From: Thalassobaculum_A sp040219615
GTDB lineage: Bacteria; Pseudomonadota; Alphaproteobacteria; Thalassobaculales; Thalassobaculaceae
Direction of reading: 5' to 3'
Assembly (NCBI RefSeq): GCF_040219615.1
Contig: NZ_JAVJSE010000008.1
Span: forward strand, 124,001-188,000
DNA length: 64,000 nucleotides
The first letter of the stretch is position 1; every line of letters begins with the position of its first letter. Below, in pieces: positions 41,848 through 50,420 of this stretch. The translations under genes were made by a program, and so were the position numbers. The notes beneath the pieces were generated by a model. That model saw nothing but the letters and a program-made list of their open reading frames with translations, made no database searches and was not told the origin of the DNA.

Positions 41848-42851
41848 GCGTCGGTGCCGGCGTCCCGGTGAACGTACCAGAGATTGATGCCGGGGCTGGC
41901 GGCGAGCGATTCGGCGAGCCAGGCCGACGGCTCCGCGATCGGGCGCATTTTCGAATCGAATACGCTGTAGCCGGCGTCCAAGAGCCGGTCGTTCAGGTCG
42001 ACATAGGCTTCCAGGGTGTTGAATACCGAGAACTCGACGAAGATCGTCATGATCGCGTCGGCATGTCGCACCAGGGCGTCGGCCAGCAACGGCTCCGCGC
42101 CCTCGATGTCGATCTTCAGGAAGTCGATCGGGCCTCCTCCGGCGGCTTCGATGACCGAGTCCAGGGTTATTGCGCGGACCTGTTCGACGCCTGTGGTGCC
42201 GCGGTCGCGCAGGCGCCCCAGTCCGCCCTCGACCAGCACGGTGTTCATGTCGCCGGCGCCGACGGTGATGTCGATGCTGCCCTCGCGATCGGTAACCGCC
42301 GCGTGGATCAACTGCAGGTGGTCGGTCGCGAAGGGCTGCAGGCTCCGGTTCCGTTCGAACTCGATGACGTTCTCGCTTGACGCCTCGACGGCGACGATCC
42401 GTGCCTCGGGCAGCTTGTGGGCGAACAGCAGGGCGATCTCACCGATGTTGGCGCCGATGTCGATCACTGTCTCGGGCTGCGGGCGGATCTGGCGGAGCCG
42501 CTCGAACAGGGCGGTGCCGGCGGACCTCCCGGACTTCCGGAAGAACCGGTACTCCTGATCGGCGTGGAGGCGTACGCCGTCGAGCTCGACCTGGACGCCT
42601 TTGCGGGAGACGATGATCTGGCCCTCCCAGCCCAACGTGTCCAGAACCGCCTTCAGGGCCTGCGTCCACTGGTCGATCAGAGTGGCCCGGAACGACTTCG
42701 CCCTGGCGAGGGGAGAGCTGCTCCAAAGCACGCCAAGTTGCGTCGGCAGCGACCGGGTGGCATCGAAGGCGAGCTGCGGATCCGCTGCCATCTCGCGCAG
42801 CCGGCGTGCCGCCTTCTCCAGGCGCGCCACCAGTTTCTGAAGGTCGGTCAT
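41841..42851 (-). CDS. FkbM-family methyltransferase
   Basis: 336 residues. The SAM site is TVIDIGANIGEIALLFAHKLP, followed by IVAVEASSENVIEFERN; FLKIDIEGAEPLLADALV is the FkbM signature around the catalytic region. FkbM enzymes O-methylate sugars and other hydroxyl groups. The N-terminal 125 residues are helical and less conserved. The ATG overlaps the upstream epimerase stop (ATGA), so it is the last gene of the CDP-sugar operon. It probably methylates a sugar of the surface glycan. Confidence 0.92.
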   Translation of the reverse strand: MTDLQKLVARLEKAARRLREMAADPQLAFDATRSLPTQLGVLWSSSPLARAKSFRATLIDQWTQALKAVLDTLGWEGQIIVSRKGVQVELDGVRLHADQEYRFFRKSGRSAGTALFERLRQIRPQPETVIDIGANIGEIALLFAHKLPEARIVAVEASSENVIEFERNRSLQPFATDHLQLIHAAVTDREGSIDITVGAGDMNTVLVEGGLGRLRDRGTTGVEQVRAITLDSVIEAAGGGPIDFLKIDIEGAEPLLADALVRHADAIMTIFVEFSVFNTLEAYVDLNDRLLDAGYSVFDSKMRPIAEPSAWLAESLAASPGINLWYVHRDAGTDAQ

Positions 42852-43792
42852 CGGCTCCCTCGACGATCGTGATCGGTGGCGCCGCGCTCCGCGCGCCAGG
42901 TGCTGACGGCCTCGTCGAGCCCCTGCCTCAGCGCGATCGTCGGCCGGAAGCCGACGTTCCGCACCAGGATGTCCACATCGGCCACCAGGAACGCGGGATC
43001 GTCCGGCCTGTCGGGCAGGGCGCCAAGCTCCACCAGCTCCGGGTGCCCGACAAGCTGGCCGACGGTCGTCGCCACCTCGGCAAGCGTCACGGGCTCTCCG
43101 GTCGCCACGTTCACGGCGCCGTTCCAGTCGCTGCCGGCCAGCGCGGCCAGCGCGGCGCCGGCGTCGCGGACGTCCATCAGGTCCCGTACCAGACGCCCGG
43201 AGGTCACCCGGGCCGGCCGGCCCGCCAGCAGCGCGTGGATCAGTCCCGGGACCAGCCGCGCGGGCTGCTCGCCGTCGCCATACAGCATGAACAACCGGGC
43301 ATGCGCGTGGGCGAGGCCGGTCGACCGGCAGAACGCGCCGACCAGGTCGGCGGTGGCGTGCTTTGCGGCGCCGTAGAGCGTATGCGGCCGCAGCGGGGTC
43401 GAGGCCTCCCGGCACGGCGTGCCGTCGAGCGCGGCCCAGTCGTATTCGGCACAGGTTCCGACGGTGACGATCCGCCGGCCGCCGGCATCCGCGAAAGCGC
43501 GCACGATCTCGAGCGTCCGGGCCGCCCAGTCGAGGTTGGCCGGGTCGTTCCAGTATCGTCCATGCTCGGTGGTCCAGGCACCGTGAACCAGGATCTCCGG
43601 GCGCAGCGTCCGGATCGCCGCCGGCAAGGCGGTCGGATCGGCGAGCAGATCGACCGCCAGCGACGCAACACCCGGCGGAACGCGGTCGGCGCGCCGGGCG
43701 GTACCGGTCACCGAGTGGCCGGCCGCCAGCAGGGCGGCGGCAGTTGCGCGGCCGACGAAGCCGCTGGCGCCGGTGACGAGCACCGTGCTCAC
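42848..43792 (-). CDS. NAD-dependent sugar epimerase/dehydratase/reductase
   Basis: 314 residues, extended SDR. The NAD motif is VLVTGASGFVGRATAAALLAAGH; the catalytic pair is in YGAAKHATADLVG (Y-x3-K), with GTCAEYDW before it. Similar proteins in CDP-sugar loci act as 4-ketoreductases after C-methylation. The GTG start overlaps the previous stop (GTGA). Most likely it reduces the 4-keto group of the branched sugar made by its neighbours; the stereochemistry cannot be read. Confidence 0.9.
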   Translation of the reverse strand: MSTVLVTGASGFVGRATAAALLAAGHSVTGTARRADRVPPGVASLAVDLLADPTALPAAIRTLRPEILVHGAWTTEHGRYWNDPANLDWAARTLEIVRAFADAGGRRIVTVGTCAEYDWAALDGTPCREASTPLRPHTLYGAAKHATADLVGAFCRSTGLAHAHARLFMLYGDGEQPARLVPGLIHALLAGRPARVTSGRLVRDLMDVRDAGAALAALAGSDWNGAVNVATGEPVTLAEVATTVGQLVGHPELVELGALPDRPDDPAFLVADVDILVRNVGFRPTIALRQGLDEAVSTWRAERGATDHDRRGSR

Positions 43793-44319
43793 GTCGCGAA
43801 ATCCGGATATCCGGCATCGCGCGGCGCTATGACGCCAGGGGCGGCCGGCCAGTCGATGGCGAACGCGGGATCGTCCCACCGCACGCCGGCGGCGGCTGCG
43901 GGCTCGTGGTCGGCATCCATCATGTAGTGCAGCACGCTGTCGTCCGCGAGACTGAGGAAGCCGTGCGCCACGCCGGGCGGGATATACAAGGTCCGCCCGG
44001 CCGCCGGCGACAGCTCGACGCCGTACCAGCTCCGGAAACTGGGCGACCGGGGTCGCAGGTCGACGACCACGTCGAACACACGGCCGGCCACGCAGCGGAC
44101 CAGCTTGGCCTCCGGATGGGTCTCCAGCTGATAGTGCAGGCCGCGCAGTGTCCCTGCCTTCAGATTGGTCGAGAGGCTGGCCTGCCGGATCGCGAAATCG
44201 ATGCCGGCGGCGGCGAAGCTGGACCGGCAGAAGGTGCGTTCGAAGCTGCCCCGATCGTCCCGATGTGCCTGCGTCTCGATCAGCACGACGCCAGCCACCC
44301 GGGTCGGGCGGAACTGCAT
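43789..44319 (-). CDS. RmlC-like dTDP-4-dehydrorhamnose 3,5-epimerase family protein
   Basis: 176 residues, single cupin domain. DDRGSFERTFCRSSF, TLRGLHYQ (catalytic His), VRCVAGRVFDVVVDLR and IPPGVAHGFLSL are the family motifs. At the place where RmlC has its catalytic Tyr (Y-x-P-x-x-E) this protein reads ADHEPAAAAGVRW, so the acid residue may be altered. In this operon it would act on a CDP-4-keto sugar, epimerising C3 and/or C5. The stop/start overlaps (TGATG upstream, GTGA downstream) tie it into the operon. Confidence 0.9.
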   Translation of the reverse strand: MQFRPTRVAGVVLIETQAHRDDRGSFERTFCRSSFAAAGIDFAIRQASLSTNLKAGTLRGLHYQLETHPEAKLVRCVAGRVFDVVVDLRPRSPSFRSWYGVELSPAAGRTLYIPPGVAHGFLSLADDSVLHYMMDADHEPAAAAGVRWDDPAFAIDWPAAPGVIAPRDAGYPDFAT

Positions 44320-45575
44320 CACAGCACTTCCAGCCGCGGCACCGCGACCACGAAGCGCCCGCCCCAGTCGCGGACATGGCTCATCGACTCGGCGATCTCG
44401 TCGCGCAGGTTCCAGGGCAGAATCAGCACGTAGTCGGGCTTGGTCGCCGCCAGCCGTTCGGGTGCCAGGACCGGTATCCGGCTCTGCGGCAGCATCTGGT
44501 TCTGCTTGAGCGGGTTCATGTCGACGACATAGGTGATGTCGTCGACGCCCAGGCCGCAATAGTTCAACAGGGTGTTGCCCTTCGCCGCGGCACCGTAGCC
44601 GACTACCGACTTCCCCCCGCGCCGGGCGCCTTCGAGGAAGGCCAGGAGGTCTCGGCGAACCCGCAGGACCTGCTCGCCGAACCGGTCGTAGGTCTCCCTG
44701 GTCTCCAGTCCAGCCGCGAGTTCTGCCTCGACAGTCTCGGCGACGGAGCCTTGCGTGACATGCCGCGACGCCTGGTGGCAGGCAAAGACCCGCAGGCTGC
44801 CGCCATGGGTGGCCAGGTGCTCGACGTCGAACACCCGGAGGCCGTGGGTCCGGAACAGTCGCTGCAGGAAGCCCAGCGAGAAGTACGAGTAGTGCTCGTG
44901 ATAGATCGTGTCGAACTCCGCGCCCTCGAGCAGACGCTGCAGATGCGGCACCTCGACGGAGACGACGCCTTCCGCGGACAGCACCGCGGGAAGCCCGGCG
45001 ACCAGCGAGCCGGGCGCCGGCACATGCGCCAGCACGTTGTTCGCGACGATCAGGTCGGCGGACAGGCCGCGTGCCCGCAAGCTCGCGGCGGTGGACTCGT
45101 CGAAGAACGCGACCTCGGTCGGAATGTCCTTGGCGCGGGCCAAGGCCGCGACGTTTTCCGCCGGCTCGATGCCGAGCGCCGGGATGCCCCGCGCGACCAC
45201 ATACTGCAGCAGGTAGCCGTCGTTGCTGGCGATCTCCAGGACCAGGCTGTCCCGGCCGAGGCCGAAGCGCGCCACCGCCGCGTCGACGAACCGCTCGGCA
45301 TGCCGTAGCCACGACGGGGAATAGGACGACAGATAGGCATAGTCCCGGAAGATCGACTCCGGCGGCACAACGTGGTCGAGTTCCACCAGCCAGCAGTCGT
45401 GGCACACCACCGTGCGCAGCGGATACCGCGCCTCGACCCGGTCGACCCGGTCGGGGGCGACGAAGGCGTTGGCGGGGACCTGGGCGCCGAGATCCGCGAC
45501 CGGCGACAGCCTTGTCGAGCCGCAGAAACGGCAGCTGCCCGTGGGCGACTGTTCCTTCAGCGCCAAATCTTCCAT
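44319..45575 (-). CDS. Sugar C-methyltransferase (Zn-binding, TylCIII/NovU type)
   Basis: 418 residues in three parts. A zinc-finger-like N-terminus has Cys15, Cys18, Cys58 and Cys61 (CRFC, CHDC). A SAM-binding central domain follows (LVLEIASNDGYLLQYVVARG, IGIEPAEN-like). The C-terminal domain contains KSVVGYGAAAKGNTLLNYCG and the LPWNLRDEI segment. These enzymes transfer a methyl group to C3 or C5 of NDP-4-keto-deoxysugars. Placed beside RfbF and an RmlC-like protein, the likely substrate is a CDP-4-keto-6-deoxyhexose, giving a branched-chain sugar. It overlaps the RfbF gene end by 19 bases. Confidence 0.92.
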   Translation of the reverse strand: MEDLALKEQSPTGSCRFCGSTRLSPVADLGAQVPANAFVAPDRVDRVEARYPLRTVVCHDCWLVELDHVVPPESIFRDYAYLSSYSPSWLRHAERFVDAAVARFGLGRDSLVLEIASNDGYLLQYVVARGIPALGIEPAENVAALARAKDIPTEVAFFDESTAASLRARGLSADLIVANNVLAHVPAPGSLVAGLPAVLSAEGVVSVEVPHLQRLLEGAEFDTIYHEHYSYFSLGFLQRLFRTHGLRVFDVEHLATHGGSLRVFACHQASRHVTQGSVAETVEAELAAGLETRETYDRFGEQVLRVRRDLLAFLEGARRGGKSVVGYGAAAKGNTLLNYCGLGVDDITYVVDMNPLKQNQMLPQSRIPVLAPERLAATKPDYVLILPWNLRDEIAESMSHVRDWGGRFVVAVPRLEVL

Positions 45576-46333
45576 GGTGCGCGGCCTTCTTCCCACATCC
45601 GGGTCAACTGGAGCTTGTCCCGGGTGGTGTCCATGCATTGCCAGAAGCCCGAATGGCGGTAGGCCAGCAGGTCGCCGTCGGTGGACAGCCGTGTCATGGG
45701 CTCGTGCTCCCAGACGGTCTGGTCGTCCTCCACATAGTCCAGCACCGAGGGGTGCAGAACGAAGAACCCGCCGTTGATGTACTGACCGTCGATGTCGGGT
45801 TTCTCGGTGAAGGCTTCGACCAGATCGTCGTGGATCGCCAGGTTGCCGAACCGGCCGGGCGGCCGGACGGCGGTGACGGTGGCCTTCCGGCCGTGCTTGC
45901 GGTGAAATGCCGTCAGCGCGCCGATGTCGATGTCGCCGACCCCGTCGCCATAGGTCATGAGGAACGGCTCGTCGTCCGGGAGGTGATGGCGAATCCGCTT
46001 GAGCCGTCCGCCGGTGTTGCTCGCGTCCCCGGTGTCGACCAGGGTGACGCGCCAGCGGTCGTCGTGCTGCGAGTGAAAATCGAGGCCGCCGGTGGCCAGG
46101 TCGACCGTCACGTCGCTGCGGTGGAGCAGATAGTTGGCGAAGTGCTCCTTGATGACGTAGCCGAGATAGCCCAGGCAAACGACAAAATCGGTGAAGCCAT
46201 GCGCGGCGTAGATCTTCATGATGTGCCACAGGATCGGCTGCTCGCCGACGCGCACCATGGGTTTGGGCCGAACGTCGGTCTCTTCCGAGAGCCGACTACC
46301 GCGTCCACCCGCCAGAATGACGACTTTCGTCAC
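45557..46333 (-). CDS. rfbF: Glucose-1-phosphate cytidylyltransferase
   Basis: 258 residues, full length. VVILAGGRGSRLSEETDVRPKP is the nucleotidyltransferase motif, IKEHFANYLLHRSD and MTYGDGVGDIDI are RfbF-specific, and WEHEPMTRLSTDGDLLAYRHSGFWQCMDTTRD in two parts ends the domain. It makes CDP-glucose from CTP and glucose 1-phosphate, the first step toward CDP-dideoxy or branched hexoses. GTG start. The partner CDP-glucose 4,6-dehydratase (RfbG) is not in this window. Confidence 0.95.
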   Translation of the reverse strand: MTKVVILAGGRGSRLSEETDVRPKPMVRVGEQPILWHIMKIYAAHGFTDFVVCLGYLGYVIKEHFANYLLHRSDVTVDLATGGLDFHSQHDDRWRVTLVDTGDASNTGGRLKRIRHHLPDDEPFLMTYGDGVGDIDIGALTAFHRKHGRKATVTAVRPPGRFGNLAIHDDLVEAFTEKPDIDGQYINGGFFVLHPSVLDYVEDDQTVWEHEPMTRLSTDGDLLAYRHSGFWQCMDTTRDKLQLTRMWEEGRAPWKIWR

Positions 46334-46419
46334 CAGACGCTCCGTTCCGATCAGCCCTGAGGTTGGTTACCGGTCCGCGACGGCGGACGCAAGGGCGTTG
46401 CCGGAGCGCCCGTCGTCGA

Positions 46420-47484
46420 TCACTCGCCATGGACGGGTTCGTCGTCTGCATCCGTGGGCAGGCCGAGATGATCCGGAACCGGAGCCTGCCGTCGTCCGGA
46501 GCGCCGGTCCGACAAGGCGATTGTAAATTCCAGGGCCGCATCCAGACGGTCCTCGTCGACGTCGGCGAGTTCGCCCGGCAACGCGCAATCGGGGACCAGG
46601 CAGGCATAGCCATCGAGCGCTGTTCCGGCGCGCACCCGGTCGCGATCCCGCAGCACGCGCTCGATCTCGTCGCCGGTATGGCCGAGGGCGCCGAGATGAT
46701 CCGCCAGCGTTTCACCGGCCGTCACGTACTGCAGATGGATCCCGGCGTCGGCCACGACCGTCCATGCCGGGGGCGAGGGGCGTCTGGCGTCCTCGCGGAT
46801 CTCGGACGGAGTCGCGTGCTCGAACTCCGTGACCGGGACGATCGCGGCGCCGAAGTGCTGATACGCCGTTCCTCCGATACGCTCGTGATTGGCGAAGAAG
46901 CGGGTCTGCCGCATGCCGAGAGCCCGCCGTTCCGGCGCACTGGCATTGATTGCGCCGGGGAAGGGAAGCTCGTCGATGTCCCCTATCAGCACCAGGTCGG
47001 ACGGGCCGGCTGTCTCCGCCAGCGCCAAGGCGATGTGGTTGCGCTGCCAGGTCTCGACGAGATTCCGGTCGTTCAGCCAGTCCGGCAGCGTGATCCGGAG
47101 CGCGACCACCCGGTCCTGCCACCCGCGGGCGGCAAGCTCGGCGTCGGTCAGGGCGAAGGCCCGCTTCTCGCCGGCGAATGTGCGGTCGGCCTCGACGACC
47201 AGGGTCTTGTCGGTCACGTCGGCGAGCGCGCTTACGCGATGCGCGAGAAGCTCCCACTCGCCGCAGAAGAGCACCGCATCGATGACCCGCGACTCGGCGG
47301 CGGAGGCACTCTCCAGCCGGAACGGATGCTCGCGACGCCAGATCACGCCCAGCCCCTGGGAGATCATGCGACGGCGCTCGCGCGGATCGGCGATTCCGAC
47401 CGAAAGCGCCTGCAGGCGCGCCGTCGCCGCCTGGAGATCCAGGGTGGTCAGCAGGGGCTGGTCACCGTTCGAAACCGTTGCCAT
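46420..47484 (-). CDS. GT17-like glycosyltransferase
   Basis: 354 residues. The centre matches the GT17 family (beta-1,4-N-acetylglucosaminyltransferase III type): VIDAVLFCGEWELLAHRVSAL, LVVEADRTFAGEKRAF, and the metal-binding LIGDIDELPFP, then an aromatic segment with MRQTRFFANHERIGG. GT17 domains in bacteria lie in polysaccharide clusters; the sugar specificity is not established. It stands 86 bases upstream of rfbF on the same strand and may be the first gene of that operon. It is divergent from the second GT17-like gene. Confidence 0.8.
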   Translation of the reverse strand: MATVSNGDQPLLTTLDLQAATARLQALSVGIADPRERRRMISQGLGVIWRREHPFRLESASAAESRVIDAVLFCGEWELLAHRVSALADVTDKTLVVEADRTFAGEKRAFALTDAELAARGWQDRVVALRITLPDWLNDRNLVETWQRNHIALALAETAGPSDLVLIGDIDELPFPGAINASAPERRALGMRQTRFFANHERIGGTAYQHFGAAIVPVTEFEHATPSEIREDARRPSPPAWTVVADAGIHLQYVTAGETLADHLGALGHTGDEIERVLRDRDRVRAGTALDGYACLVPDCALPGELADVDEDRLDAALEFTIALSDRRSGRRQAPVPDHLGLPTDADDEPVHGE

Positions 47485-47664
47485 CGTGCCGTCGGTTGTG
47501 TGTCGTCGGAGGCGAATTCAGTTGCCAGCAGAATATTTCCGCAGAATGTAGCCCTGATGAAACGACGAGGTCACAGACATTCTGATATGCTGTTCCAATC
47601 AGTGGGCGCCGGTCGGGCGGCGGAGCATACCCGAGGACGTTGCCGAGATCTGTGAGGGCAGCGC
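47485..47664. promoter_or_regulatory. Divergent promoter region between two GT17-like genes
   Basis: 180 bases between divergent starts, more AT-rich than the genes (GAATATTTCCGCAGAATG; ACATTCTGATATGCTG). Likely holds promoters in both directions. No clear consensus pair or symmetric operator could be settled by eye. Confidence 0.35.
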
Positions 47665-49422
47665 ATGGGGCTGAATATGATCCGGAACGGTCGCCCGACT
47701 CCGTCCGACCCGACCGATCGGGTGCGAGCGCTGGTGTCGGCGCTCGACGAGGATGACCTCCAGCAGGGCGAGGCGGTCCTGAGCGGACTGGCCAAGACCT
47801 ACCGGTCCGACGAAGTCGACTTGCTGCGCGTCTTCGACCGACAGTGCGAGGACCCGGGCGAGCCGTCCTGGAAGGTCCTGATCCGGTCGGCCAGCATCGC
47901 CTCGCGCGTCGGTCTGTATCGCCTGTCGGAGCGCGCCCTCGAGTGGGCGTCGACACGCCGGATCGGTCTGCCGGCGGTCTATGAGAACGCTGCCCAACTC
48001 AGTCTCGACTGCGCGCGCCTCGATCTCGCGGCGGTATTCGTGCGGCGACTGCGGGACGGATTTCCGGATCATCCGGCGACCGATCGGATGGCCGCGCGAT
48101 TCGCGGACGCCAAGCGGCTGTTCGCCCGGATCGCCGCCCTGGAGGACGGGTTAGAGGATGAGGAAGCCAAGCCCAAACGGCGGCTTCCCGATCCCGGAAT
48201 CGATCTCGGTGCGGCGCTGCTCGCGGCCGACCGGCCGGCGGAGGCACTGGAGGTCTGCCTGCCGCTGGCCTCCGCAAAATCCGCCGATCCGGTGGCCTGG
48301 TCTCTGGTCGGCGACGCCTATTTTCGCCTCGGGCAGTTCCAGATGGCGGCCCGGTCGTACGGGCGCGTTCCGGCTGCCAAGGGCGGCACCGCGGCGATCG
48401 AACGCCTCGGCGATGCCCATCTGGCGGCCGGCAACCCGCATGTCGCGGTCCGCTGCTACGGGCACTGCAGCTACGAGAACACCCACGATATCCAGGTGCG
48501 GTGGAAGTTGGCGCAGGCCACCGGCCGGGTCTGGTGCGATCGGCTGCGGACTCCCCCCTGGCACCGCGACGGACCGCCGCGCTACTTCGACTGTTTCATG
48601 TTCAACGGCGAGTTCGACCTTGCGGTGATGCGGTTCACCGAACTCTGGGACCATGTCGAGAAGTTCATTGTCGTGGAGGCCGCGGAGACCTTCACGGGAT
48701 CCCCGAAGCCACTGATGTTCAGGGACAACATCGATCGCTTCGCCGAGTTCCGCGACAAGATCGTCCATGTGCCGGTGGAGTCGTTCCCGGTCTGCTGCCA
48801 GCATCCCTGGGCCAAGGACTTCTATCAGCGCGATGCCATGCTTCGCGGGCTGGACGGACTGGCGGCGGAGGACGACTACGTCGTGATCGCCGACGCGGAC
48901 GAGATCTGGCGCTGGGACGTCCTCGGCCGGTTCGAAGGCGAGATGGCGACGCTGCGCATGCGGATGAGCAAGTATTTCCTGAACTACCAGGCGATCGCCA
49001 CCGGGCGGGCCAATCGGGACACCGCGGCGATCTCGCGCTACCGCAACGTTCGCCAGCATGGCGCCAACGCGGTCCGGTTCAATCTGTCCCGACGGCAACG
49101 CAAGCAGGAAGGGATCTGGCTGGACGATGCCGGATGGCACTTCCATGCCCTGGGCGACGAGCGCTTCATTCAGTACAAATTCAGCTCTTACGCGCATCGA
49201 GAGCACCACAAGAAGCGGGATCTCGTGGAAGTCGACCGAGTGCGGGCCAGCCTGGACCGGCTGCGTGCCGGCGAGACCGAGGAGGGCTGGGCGGCGGTCC
49301 CGGCAGGGCAGTACATGCCGGCCTGCGTGGCGCGCGACCCGGCCGCTTACGAGCGACTGTTGCTGCCGACCGATACGGCGGTTCTGAGCGACTGGATCCG
49401 CAGGATCCCGGACAACCGGTAG
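47665..49422 (+). CDS. GT17-like glycosyltransferase with N-terminal TPR-like repeats
   Basis: 585 residues. About 15-290 are helical TPR-like units (ADRPAEALEVCLPLA, AWSLVGDAYFRLGQFQMAARSY, AIERLGDAHLAAGNPHVAVRCY). From about 310 the GT17 domain begins: YFDCFMFNGEFDLAVMRF, FIVVEAAETFTGSPKPL, the acidic metal site VIADADEIWRWDV, then LRMRMSKYFLNYQ and DAGWHFHALGDERF. TPRs may bind the acceptor or partner proteins. The next gene follows after eight bases. Likely a surface-glycan transferase; specificity unknown. Confidence 0.85.
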   Translation: MGLNMIRNGRPTPSDPTDRVRALVSALDEDDLQQGEAVLSGLAKTYRSDEVDLLRVFDRQCEDPGEPSWKVLIRSASIASRVGLYRLSERALEWASTRRIGLPAVYENAAQLSLDCARLDLAAVFVRRLRDGFPDHPATDRMAARFADAKRLFARIAALEDGLEDEEAKPKRRLPDPGIDLGAALLAADRPAEALEVCLPLASAKSADPVAWSLVGDAYFRLGQFQMAARSYGRVPAAKGGTAAIERLGDAHLAAGNPHVAVRCYGHCSYENTHDIQVRWKLAQATGRVWCDRLRTPPWHRDGPPRYFDCFMFNGEFDLAVMRFTELWDHVEKFIVVEAAETFTGSPKPLMFRDNIDRFAEFRDKIVHVPVESFPVCCQHPWAKDFYQRDAMLRGLDGLAAEDDYVVIADADEIWRWDVLGRFEGEMATLRMRMSKYFLNYQAIATGRANRDTAAISRYRNVRQHGANAVRFNLSRRQRKQEGIWLDDAGWHFHALGDERFIQYKFSSYAHREHHKKRDLVEVDRVRASLDRLRAGETEEGWAAVPAGQYMPACVARDPAAYERLLLPTDTAVLSDWIRRIPDNR

Positions 49423-49430
49423 GGCATCGA

Positions 49431-50387
49431 ATGGATCTGCAGGAGGTCAGCAGCTGGGAGGAGGTCGCGATCCGTCTCGAAACGGATCGCAGGGCCCCGT
49501 CCGCGGACCCCGGACTGTCCGGGCGCTGGGCTGCGCGCACCCCCGACCTGGAGTCGCTGATCCGGCTGATCCGGCTCGAGCACCGCTTCGGCTCGGCCTT
49601 GCTGGCGATGGACCTCGCCTGCTGGGCGCTGGAGGCGGTGGCGGATCGTCCCGAGGTCCGAATCCTCGCCTCGGCCGCGGCCGCAAAGGCCGGTCTGCAC
49701 CGGACCGCGCGCCGCCTGTTGCGGCCGCTGCTCCGCCGCCACGACGACGGTGCGCTGGCGAGATCGGTGATGGTCGCCTGGCGCGACCAGGCGCTCGCGT
49801 CGGGCCGGATGATCGACCTGAAGCAGGCGCTGGTGATTGCGCCGGCCACGGCAGCCGGGACCGTGCGGCTGGCCGATGAGTTGTGGGAGATGAAGCGGCA
49901 GGACGAGGCACTGACCGCCTACCGTCGGGCGATCCCTTGCGGAACCCTGGCCATCAAGGCCTATCTCCGGATGTCCTGGCCGGTGCGAGACGGCAGGCGG
50001 CCGGAGGTGCTGATCGAGATTCTGCGGGCGGCGCTGGGCCGGACCGGTGATGCGAGCCTCAGGGCGCGACTGCTTGTGTTGCTGCACCATGCCGACCGCC
50101 GCGCCGACGCTCTTGCATTGCTCGGAGAAGGGCCGCTCGAACGGATCGACGTGGAGGAGGTCCGGGAGGCGCGGTCCGCTCTGATTGCCTATGCGCGGGC
50201 CCAACTCGAGGCGGTGGCGGAAGAGGAGCATGCGCCCCGGGACACGTCGAAGGATCGGGTCGGCGGCGATTCGTCGGCGCGCCGCCAGAGGTCACTGAAA
50301 GCCGGGCGGGCGCTGGCCGGGTCCGGTTGGACCGGCCCGGCGATCTGGCAGCTCCGCAAGGCGGCAGAAGGATCGGAGAAGTCCTAG
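49431..50387 (+). CDS. TPR-like helical-repeat protein of unknown function
   Basis: 318 residues starting eight bases after the GT17 stop. It is alpha-helical, with TPR-like units (DLACWALEAVADRPEVRILASAA in part, RTARRLLRPLLRRHDD, ADELWEMKRQDEALTAYRRA, RAALGRTGDASLRARLLVLLHH). There is no catalytic motif, signal peptide or membrane helix. The C-terminal 60 residues are charged and probably flexible. Its position suggests a cytoplasmic scaffold or acceptor-handling partner of the preceding transferase. Confidence 0.75.
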   Translation: MDLQEVSSWEEVAIRLETDRRAPSADPGLSGRWAARTPDLESLIRLIRLEHRFGSALLAMDLACWALEAVADRPEVRILASAAAAKAGLHRTARRLLRPLLRRHDDGALARSVMVAWRDQALASGRMIDLKQALVIAPATAAGTVRLADELWEMKRQDEALTAYRRAIPCGTLAIKAYLRMSWPVRDGRRPEVLIEILRAALGRTGDASLRARLLVLLHHADRRADALALLGEGPLERIDVEEVREARSALIAYARAQLEAVAEEEHAPRDTSKDRVGGDSSARRQRSLKAGRALAGSGWTGPAIWQLRKAAEGSEKS

Positions 50388-50420
50388 CAGGCCGATCCGA
50401 CCGCATCGTAGCGATCTGCT

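Noticed and set aside
48501..50387. Plus-strand frame that would extend the TPR-like protein far upstream
   Set aside because: The upstream part overlaps the GT17-like gene in another frame and lacks helical-repeat pattern; ATG 49431 fits operon spacing.
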